Source: CAYLGY01 sp964383325 (lineage in GTDB: Bacteria; Pseudomonadota; Alphaproteobacteria; Rhizobiales; Rhizobiaceae). Taken from it: 48,453 bases of DNA. Location of the stretch: positions 1-48,453 of the forward strand of contig CAYLGY010000007.1 in the NCBI GenBank assembly GCA_964383325.1. The letters are read 5' to 3'. The notes beneath the pieces are model-generated. The model had not been told where the DNA came from. It saw only the letters and a program-made list of their open reading frames with translations, and did not search any database. Below are positions 15,938-22,307 of the stretch, in pieces (position 1 is the first letter of the stretch; each line of letters begins with the position of its first letter). A program made the position numbers and the translations under genes.

Positions 15938-17191
15938 ATGAAGTTTGACAGGTCCTCCGGGCAGGCGGACGTGACCAACTCACGACCGCTCGGAAACCGA
16001 GAGTTCATTGCCTTGATCGCTGGGCTCATGGCCCTGAATGCCGTGGCAATCGATATCATGCTGCCGGCATTGCCCATGATCGGCGATGCCCTTCTGCTCA
16101 CCGAGGAAAATCAACGCCAGCATGTGCTGACAGCCTATATCCTCGGCTTCGGGGGCGCGCAGCTGCTCTTTGGGCCGCTATCCGACCGCTATGGCCGCAA
16201 GGGCCCTTTATTGGTCGGGATGAGCATCTACATTCTGGCTGCGCTTGCCGGCGCCCTTGCAACGGAGTTCTGGTTCATGCTGGCCGCCCGTTTCGTGCAA
16301 GGAATTGGCGCCGCAGCAACCCGCGTGCTGTCGGTCTCCATTGTGCGCGACCAGTTTGGTGGCCGGCGAATGGCCGAGATCATGTCCATCGTGATGATGG
16401 TGTTCATGATTGCGCCTGTCGTCGCGCCGGCTGCAGGACAGCTTGTGGTCAGCTTTGCAGATTGGCCGATGATCTATGTCATGATGGCCGTGACTTGCGG
16501 GGTCTTTTTTCTGTGGACATGGATCCGGCTACCGGAAACCTTGCCGGCGGAGGAGCGTACGCCTCTGACCCCGCGAGGCGTGACGACCGCCTTCCGGTTC
16601 ATTCTCACCAATCGTACCGCATTGTTCTACGGACTTGCCAATATGGCGATGTTCGGCGCGCTCTTCGGCTTTATTACCTTGGCGCAGCAGATTTTCGTCG
16701 GAATCTACAATCTGGGAGCGATGTTTCCGCTGATCTTCGCGTTGATCGCAGTTACCATGGCGCTTGCCTCGGTGCTGAACGGGCACTTTGTTGGACGATT
16801 CGGCATGCGCAGACTCTCACATGGTGCCTTGTGCTGCTATATTCTTACGTCGCTTCTGTGGCTGACCGCCAGCTTGATCTACGATACCTTGCCATTGGTC
16901 CTCTTCCTGGCATTTTTTGCAACCTGTAATTTTCTGTTCGGCTGGATCGGTGCGAATTTCAATGCGATCTCAATGGAGCCGCTCGGCAAGGTGGCTGGGA
17001 CAGGTTCGGCCGTGATCGGCTTCCTGCAAACTGCAGGAGGGGGAATCATCGGCGCGTCCATCGGCCAGAGTTTCAACGGTGTGGCCACTCCGATGGTGGC
17101 TGGCTTTCTGGTCGTTTCCACCGGCGCACTCGCTTTGGTGCTGATCGCCGAACGCGGCCGGCTGTTCGGGGTCGGAGAAGGCCGGGCCTGA
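15938..17191 (+). CDS. Bcr/CflA family multidrug efflux MFS transporter
   Basis: A 417-residue inner-membrane proton-drug antiporter with about 12 hydrophobic segments. The family opening FIALIAGLMALNAVAIDIMLPALP (residues about 24-47) carries the acidic residue of helix 1. GPLSDRYGRKGPLL is the MFS motif between helices 2 and 3, and the RFVQGIGAAATRVLSVSIVRD region is the Bcr-type motif. Relatives export chloramphenicol, bicyclomycin or related drugs; the substrate here is unknown. AGGGG lies about 10 bases before the ATG. The gene is probably controlled by the leader peptide/terminator structure directly upstream. It is convergent with aat. Confidence 0.93.
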   Translation: MKFDRSSGQADVTNSRPLGNREFIALIAGLMALNAVAIDIMLPALPMIGDALLLTEENQRQHVLTAYILGFGGAQLLFGPLSDRYGRKGPLLVGMSIYILAALAGALATEFWFMLAARFVQGIGAAATRVLSVSIVRDQFGGRRMAEIMSIVMMVFMIAPVVAPAAGQLVVSFADWPMIYVMMAVTCGVFFLWTWIRLPETLPAEERTPLTPRGVTTAFRFILTNRTALFYGLANMAMFGALFGFITLAQQIFVGIYNLGAMFPLIFALIAVTMALASVLNGHFVGRFGMRRLSHGALCCYILTSLLWLTASLIYDTLPLVLFLAFFATCNFLFGWIGANFNAISMEPLGKVAGTGSAVIGFLQTAGGGIIGASIGQSFNGVATPMVAGFLVVSTGALALVLIAERGRLFGVGEGRA

Positions 17192-17236
17192 AGTTCGGTC
17201 GGATCCACCGGATCTTGATCGAAGTCTGCTTGCGCT

Positions 17237-17258
17237 GCCAAGGGCGGACCGCCTTGGC
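17237..17258. terminator. hairpin between convergent bcr-type exporter and aat
   Basis: GCCAAGG (17237-17243) and CCTTGGC (17252-17258) form a perfect 7-bp stem whose loop can also pair (CGG/CCG). It lies in the 76 bases between two convergent stops. No T-run follows, so it may act as a bidirectional terminator aid or 3'-end block. Confidence 0.4.
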
Positions 17259-17267
17259 TGGGCCTAT

Positions 17268-17885
17268 TCAGAATTCTGCCGTGCCCCGCAATGCCTCTGT
17301 CAGGAGGCACTCATATTCCTGGCGCGAGATTTCTATGGCCCCGAAGCGAACCAGATGATCGTTCAGAAACTGGGTATCCAGCAGCGTGAACCCCCGTTGG
17401 CGCAAGTGCTCGACCAGATGTACAAGGCATTGTTTCGACGCATCGCTCACCCTCGAAAACATGCTTTCACCGAAGAAAGCCCGACCAAGCGAGACCCCAT
17501 AGAGGCCACCCACAAGCTGGCCATCCTGCCACGCCTCGACCGTGTGACAATGCCCAAGCTCGAACAGCCGTGCATAGGCGCGCCGGATCGGTGCGTTGAT
17601 CCACGTCGCGCCCTCCTTGCGCCGCACTGACGCACAACCATCGATGACGGCGTCAAAATCCTGATTTCGTCTGATCTCGAACGGATTTCGACGCAGGGTG
17701 CGCTTCAGGCTGCGGGGAACATGGAAATGCTCGAGCGGGATGATCCCACGGCGCTCGGGACGCACCCAGAAAATCTCCGGATCGTCGGCATCTTCCGCCA
17801 TCGGGAAGATCCCTTCGGCATAAGCCCGGAGCAGAATCTCGGCTGGAATCGAATTATCGGAGTCGCGATGTCGCCGCTTGTCCAT
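17268..17885 (-). CDS. aat: leucyl/phenylalanyl-tRNA--protein transferase
   Basis: Adds Leu or Phe to N-terminal Lys/Arg of proteins, marking them for ClpAPS degradation (N-end rule). The 205 residues fit the short alphaproteobacterial form. Family motifs: LLRAYAEGIFPMAE, FWVRPERRGIIPLE, GATWINAPIRRAYARLFELGHCHTVEAW, LVGGLYGVSLGRAFFGESMFS and LLDTQFLNDHL. It follows accC with a 30-base gap on the same strand and is likely co-transcribed, as in many alphaproteobacteria. Confidence 0.96.
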   Translation of the reverse strand: MDKRRHRDSDNSIPAEILLRAYAEGIFPMAEDADDPEIFWVRPERRGIIPLEHFHVPRSLKRTLRRNPFEIRRNQDFDAVIDGCASVRRKEGATWINAPIRRAYARLFELGHCHTVEAWQDGQLVGGLYGVSLGRAFFGESMFSRVSDASKQCLVHLVEHLRQRGFTLLDTQFLNDHLVRFGAIEISRQEYECLLTEALRGTAEF

Positions 17886-17915
17886 TGCAGTTCACTCGCC
17901 ACGCGCTTCCTGCCG

Positions 17916-19259
17916 TCACCCCTTGCCGGCAAGAAAGCCTTCCAGCCAGTGGATGTCGTAGTTACCGGTAGCAATGTCGTGATTGTCGATCAGTTCCCGG
18001 AAGAGGGGCAGGGTCGTCTTCACCCCGTCGATCACGATCTCGTCCAGCGTGCGCCGTAGCCGCATCAGGCACTCATTGCGTGTACGGCCATGCACAATCA
18101 GCTTGCCGATCAGACTGTCGTAGAAGGGTGGGATCCGATAGCCCGAATAAACGCCGGAATCTATCCGCACTCCGAGTCCGCCTGGCATGTGGAAATGGGT
18201 AACCGTACCGGGGGAGGGCGCGAAGGTGCGGGGATCCTCGGCATTTATCCGGCACTCGATGGCGTGGCCGAAGAAGCGCACCTCATCCTGCTGCACGGAC
18301 AGCCCGTTGCCCGAAGCTACACGGATCTGCTCATTTACCAGGTCGATGCCTGTAATGGCCTCGGTCACGGGGTGCTCGACCTGAAGGCGGGTGTTCATTT
18401 CGATGAAGTAGAACTCATTGTCTTCATAGAGAAATTCAATCGTTCCGGCACCTGCATATCCCATCTCCGCGATGGCCTTCGCAACCGTTGTGCCAATTTC
18501 GGTGCGCTGGTCCTCGCTGATTGCCGGCGAAAGTGCTTCCTCCCACACCTTCTGGTGCCGGCGCTGGAGCGAACAGTCACGCTCTCCGAGATGAATCGCA
18601 TTGCCTTTGCCGTCGCCCATGACCTGAATCTCGATATGGCGCGGCTTATGCAGATATTTCTCGATATACACCGCATCGTCGCCAAAAGCTGCGGCCGCTT
18701 CGGCCCGGGCTGTGGCATAGGCATTGTCGAGATCGGCTTCGGTCCAGGCTACCTTCATGCCGCGACCGCCGCCGCCAGCAGATGCCTTGATCAGCACGGG
18801 ATAGCCAATGGCAGCCGCTGACCGCCGTGCCTCGGCAAGATCGGTCACCGCTCCTTCCGAACCCGGCACGACCGGGATCCCGAGGCGCCTTGCGGTATTC
18901 TTTGCCTCGATCTTGTCGCCCATGATGCGGATGTGCTCGGCCGACGGTCCGATGAAGGTGATTCCATGGGCTGCGAGTATTTCAGCGAACTTGGCATTTT
19001 CGGCGAGAAAGCCATATCCGGGATGGACTGCATCGGCGCCGGTGATCTCGCAGGCGGCGACAATCTGGTGGATGTTCAGGTAGCTTTCGCGCGAGGCCGG
19101 CGGGCCGATGCAGACGCTTTCATCGGCAAGCAGGACATGCATCGCATCCGCGTCCGCCGTGGAATGGACCGCGACGGTGGAAATGCCAAGCTCCTTGGCA
19201 GCCCGCAGGATGCGCAGGGCGATTTCCCCGCGATTGGCGATCAGGATCTTGTGGAACAT
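17916..19259 (-). CDS. accC: acetyl-CoA carboxylase, biotin carboxylase subunit
   Basis: Carboxylates the biotin on AccB using ATP and bicarbonate, the first half-reaction of malonyl-CoA formation. The 447 residues match family length. N-terminal FHKILIANRGEIALRILRAA; ATP-grasp domain with the glycine-rich ASAGGGGRGMKVAW; catalytic ENEFYFIEMNTRLQVEHPVTE; C-terminal HAIECRINAEDP and SLIGKLIVHG. It lies 17 bases after accB and 30 before aat, forming one leftward operon. The carboxyltransferase genes accA and accD are not in the window, as is usual. Confidence 0.97.
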   Translation of the reverse strand: MFHKILIANRGEIALRILRAAKELGISTVAVHSTADADAMHVLLADESVCIGPPASRESYLNIHQIVAACEITGADAVHPGYGFLAENAKFAEILAAHGITFIGPSAEHIRIMGDKIEAKNTARRLGIPVVPGSEGAVTDLAEARRSAAAIGYPVLIKASAGGGGRGMKVAWTEADLDNAYATARAEAAAAFGDDAVYIEKYLHKPRHIEIQVMGDGKGNAIHLGERDCSLQRRHQKVWEEALSPAISEDQRTEIGTTVAKAIAEMGYAGAGTIEFLYEDNEFYFIEMNTRLQVEHPVTEAITGIDLVNEQIRVASGNGLSVQQDEVRFFGHAIECRINAEDPRTFAPSPGTVTHFHMPGGLGVRIDSGVYSGYRIPPFYDSLIGKLIVHGRTRNECLMRLRRTLDEIVIDGVKTTLPLFRELIDNHDIATGNYDIHWLEGFLAGKG

Positions 19260-19276
19260 TTCCCGTTCTCCGGCGC

Positions 19277-19747
19277 CTATTCGATAACGACGAGCGGTTC
19301 GCCATACTCGACGGGTTGCGCATCGACGAACAGGATTTCCGTGACCGTGCCGGATCGGGGCGCCGGGATCTGGTTCATTGTCTTCATGGCTTCGATGATG
19401 AGCAGGGAATCACCCTCCCGAACCTTCTGCCCTACCTCGACGAAGGGGCGGCTGCCAGGAGAGGGCGCTGCATAAGCGGTTCCGACCATCGGCGCGCGGA
19501 CCATATTGCCTTCCCGCACCGCGTCATTTGCCGACGTTTCGGCTGCAGGGACATCGGCACCTGGCGCCGCGGGCGCGGACGCAGCGACAGTTACAGGCGC
19601 CGCATATTGTGTCACGGGCGACTGGCGCGCGACCCGGATACGCAAATCATCCTGTTCGATCTCGATTTCGGTCAGGTTCGTCTCGTTCAGGATCCTTGCA
19701 AGATCGCGAACGAGCTGCTGGTCCAGTTCCTGCTTCTTCGTGCTCAT
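19277..19747 (-). CDS. accB: acetyl-CoA carboxylase biotin carboxyl carrier protein
   Basis: Carries biotin between AccC and the carboxyltransferase. The 156-residue protein has an N-terminal helix region (residues 1-45), an Ala/Pro-rich linker (46-75) and a C-terminal biotinyl domain with EAMKTMN; Lys122 is the biotinylated residue. The commoner form of the motif is EAMKLMN, so the Thr is a minor variant. The proline-flanked thumb region (PGSRPFVEVGQKV) is present. aroQ, which often precedes accB in this order in alphaproteobacteria, is missing from the 215-base gap upstream. Confidence 0.96.
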   Translation of the reverse strand: MSTKKQELDQQLVRDLARILNETNLTEIEIEQDDLRIRVARQSPVTQYAAPVTVAASAPAAPGADVPAAETSANDAVREGNMVRAPMVGTAYAAPSPGSRPFVEVGQKVREGDSLLIIEAMKTMNQIPAPRSGTVTEILFVDAQPVEYGEPLVVIE

Positions 19748-19962
19748 CCAGAGTCTTTCTTGTTCAGTTCAATCGTCAGGTGCATCTGTTCACGACCGGA
19801 GGCATGGAGCGTATTGCGGCAATTGCCGATCCCGCCACCGTGCCTGTCTTGTGCAGCGCATGGATTCGCCTGTCCATCCCCTTGCTGCCGTCCTCGATAA
19901 AGCGCAAGTTGGCGCGTGGCAAGCCTGCTACCCGAATACCACCGCGCGCCTCGTTGCAGGGA
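19748..19962. other. 215-base gap between the DsbA-like gene and accB
   Basis: All flanking genes run leftward, so this should hold the accB leader or promoter. I see no gene and no trace of 3-dehydroquinate dehydratase (aroQ), which is usually about 440 bases. The spacing before accB suggests accBC-aat may have its own promoter here, but no clear hexamers are visible. Confidence 0.3.
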
Positions 19963-20775
19963 TCAGCACTCGGTACTCTGGCATTCCCGGAAATTGGCGA
20001 CCTTGGCCGAAAGCGTCTCTTCGCCCAGCGCCCCGAATACAACCTCGTCTCCCACTACATAGGATGGCGTGCCCGTGATGGACAGAAGGTTTGCCAGCTC
20101 GTAGTTCAGCGCCAGTGCCTCGTTGATCTCGGGCTTCGCCATCGCCTCGCGCAACGCCGCTTCGTTTGCGCCAAGTTCCAGCGCGAGCGCCATTGCAGCT
20201 TCTTCATCCACACGCTCGGAGCTGGCAAGGAGCCGTATGTGAAACTCCTGGTAGAGTTCCGGGTGCAGGGATTGCAGGGCCATGGAAACGACGTGAGCCC
20301 GCTGCGAATCCGCGCCAAGGATGGGAAACTCCTTCAACACGAAACGCAATTCCGGATCCGCCTCGATCATGGCCTGCATGTCGCCGAGCGCCCGTTTGCA
20401 ATAGCCGCAATTATAATCGAAAAACTCGACGATCGTGACATTGCCCTCGGGATTGCCCAGCACGCCGTCGGTTCCGGCCAGGAACAAGCCTTCGGCATGA
20501 TTGTCGATCACTGCGCTTTGCATCTGGCGCTGCTGTTGCTGATGCTTGCGTTCCAGCGACGCCTGCACCTCGAGCATCACTTCCGGATGGGCGATCAGAT
20601 ATTCACGCACGATTGCCTGGATTTCCTGTCGGTCTGTTGCCGTCGCGCCGTCCTGCGCCGTACTTCTGGCTGGCGAGGCAGGAGGAAGCGCCGCATTGCC
20701 CGCCGCCAAGCCCAACGCGATCATCGCAGCGGCCATACCCAGCCCTGAGATACCGACAAATAGGGATTTCTTCAT
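19963..20775 (-). CDS. DsbA family periplasmic disulfide oxidoreductase
   Basis: The 270-residue protein has an N-terminal signal or anchor segment (about residues 4-30, Ala/Gly/Leu-rich), a helical region rich in Gln/Arg (residues 45-92), and a thioredoxin-like domain with EFFDYNCGYCKRAL; the redox pair is Cys123-Cys126. A cis-Pro loop is seen in SITGTPSYVVGDEVV. This belongs to the DsbA/Com1-like branch. Two further cysteines close the C-terminus (ECQSTEC), which is unusual and could form an extra disulfide. It follows the M48 protease gene with only four bases between them, so the two are likely co-expressed in envelope protein quality control. Confidence 0.9.
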   Translation of the reverse strand: MKKSLFVGISGLGMAAAMIALGLAAGNAALPPASPARSTAQDGATATDRQEIQAIVREYLIAHPEVMLEVQASLERKHQQQQRQMQSAVIDNHAEGLFLAGTDGVLGNPEGNVTIVEFFDYNCGYCKRALGDMQAMIEADPELRFVLKEFPILGADSQRAHVVSMALQSLHPELYQEFHIRLLASSERVDEEAAMALALELGANEAALREAMAKPEINEALALNYELANLLSITGTPSYVVGDEVVFGALGEETLSAKVANFRECQSTEC

Positions 20776-20779
20776 GGGA

Positions 20780-22180
20780 TTACTTCTTTCCGGGAATGGT
20801 GAAATCGATGATGTCCTGTGCCCGAACCCAGCCCGGGCTTCCTCGCTTCAGTTTCTGTTGCGCCCGGGCAGCAAAGATCTTCGCTTCCTGGAACCTGCCG
20901 CTGAAGAAATGGCCCTCGGCGGTTGCGAGTTCGGCACTGGCAATGTTGCCAAGGCGGCCCTCGGCCTGCGCCAGCATGAAATAGCTCGCCGGGTTTTCAC
21001 GATCCGCGGCAATCGCGCTCTTCAATATGCTCGCGGCCTTGCGGAGTTCTTCCGGCCGGTCGACAGCAAGGAGCGCCTGACCATGGCCCGTCTTCAGCAG
21101 CGGATCCTTATGGGGGTCGAGACGCGTGGCCCGTTCGAACGCCGCCGCAGCCTCCTGCGGTCGGTTGGCGCGAATCAGGATCTCCCCGCGCAATTCGTGG
21201 AAATAGGGGTAGTTCGGCGATTTCTGGATCAGGCGATCGACCTTGCGCAACGCTTCTCCCGGATTTCCGTAGAGATAGGTGGAAATCGTATCGCCATACT
21301 CGGCAGCCAGGCCGGGGGTGCGCTTGTACAGCCGCGCTGCGGCGCCCGGGGCCTCGGTAAACGCGGCAATCTTTGCACGCGCAAGGTCATGGCGCTGCTG
21401 GAGTTCAAGAGAATCGCGCTTGTCGTAATGGGGGCTTCGGCGTGCCAGCTCCTCGAGATTCGCAATTCGTTCGCGCGGCAGGGGGTGACTGAGCTGATAG
21501 GGATCGGCGCGCGACCCTGACAGGGAGAGAGCGCTGGCAAACCGCTCGAATGTACGGATCATCCCTTTCGGCGACTGACCCGTCTTTTCGAGATAGGTCA
21601 ATGCTGAACGGTCAGCGGTCGCTTCTTCGGTGCGCTGATACCCGAGCAATCCTCGTCGAGCCATCTCCGCGCCTCCCGCGGCGATGCCGCCTCCAAGGCC
21701 CGCCATGGAATGATTGCCGGTCGCGGCACCTGCCGCCCCGGCGCCAATGCCGAGCAGTGCGGCAACAATTGCCATCGTCTGGGCACGGCTGATCTGGTCA
21801 CGCAGTCTCTCCTGGTGGCCGCCGGCGAGATGCCCGGCCTCGTGCGCAATGACGCCGATGATCTCGTTCGGCGTCTCGGCAATCATCAGCGCGCCGGTAT
21901 TGATGAACATGCGCTGCCCGGCCACAAATGCATTGAAGGCAGGATCATTGACGAGAATGATGTCGATGCCGGATCGCAGACCCGCGGCGCGAAAGATCGG
22001 CTCGGCATAGTCGCGCACCAGCGCTTCGATCTCGGCGTCGCGAACGATGGGCACGCTGCGGCTCTGCGCAAGGACCTGCGCCTGCGGTGACAAAAACGAC
22101 ATTGCCGCGGACAATGCGAGTGCAATACCGCTTCGAGGACTGGGCGTCAGCCTGCCAAGGCGCTTGCGCATCCAGTTCAT
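20780..22180 (-). CDS. M48 family metalloprotease with TPR repeats (BepA-like)
   Basis: The 466-residue periplasmic protein has a signal peptide (residues about 15-39, ending AQVLAQS), an M48 zinc protease domain with HEAGH (residues 113-117) and GGH downstream, a Gly/Ala-rich loop, and a C-terminal half with TPR-like helical repeats (FHELRGEILIRANRPQEAAAAFERA, SYFMLAQAEGRLGN). The plan matches E. coli BepA, which assembles or degrades the LPS transport protein LptD. I start at MNWMRKRLG because GGGGG lies six bases before it; ATGs further upstream give an unlikely N-terminus. The DsbA-like gene follows directly, fitting BepA's known connection with disulfide formation in LptD. Confidence 0.92.
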   Translation of the reverse strand: MNWMRKRLGRLTPSPRSGIALALSAAMSFLSPQAQVLAQSRSVPIVRDAEIEALVRDYAEPIFRAAGLRSGIDIILVNDPAFNAFVAGQRMFINTGALMIAETPNEIIGVIAHEAGHLAGGHQERLRDQISRAQTMAIVAALLGIGAGAAGAATGNHSMAGLGGGIAAGGAEMARRGLLGYQRTEEATADRSALTYLEKTGQSPKGMIRTFERFASALSLSGSRADPYQLSHPLPRERIANLEELARRSPHYDKRDSLELQQRHDLARAKIAAFTEAPGAAARLYKRTPGLAAEYGDTISTYLYGNPGEALRKVDRLIQKSPNYPYFHELRGEILIRANRPQEAAAAFERATRLDPHKDPLLKTGHGQALLAVDRPEELRKAASILKSAIAADRENPASYFMLAQAEGRLGNIASAELATAEGHFFSGRFQEAKIFAARAQQKLKRGSPGWVRAQDIIDFTIPGKK

Positions 22181-22307
22181 CGCTACCCCCGTATCCATTG
22201 CTGCCCGAACGACCGTCCTGCAGGCTGATGCGCGTTCAATCGGGCGATTATGCGGCGGGAAGGGCCGGGGCCGAAACGGACAGCGGCGCACGGGCCGCCG
22301 TCACCGC

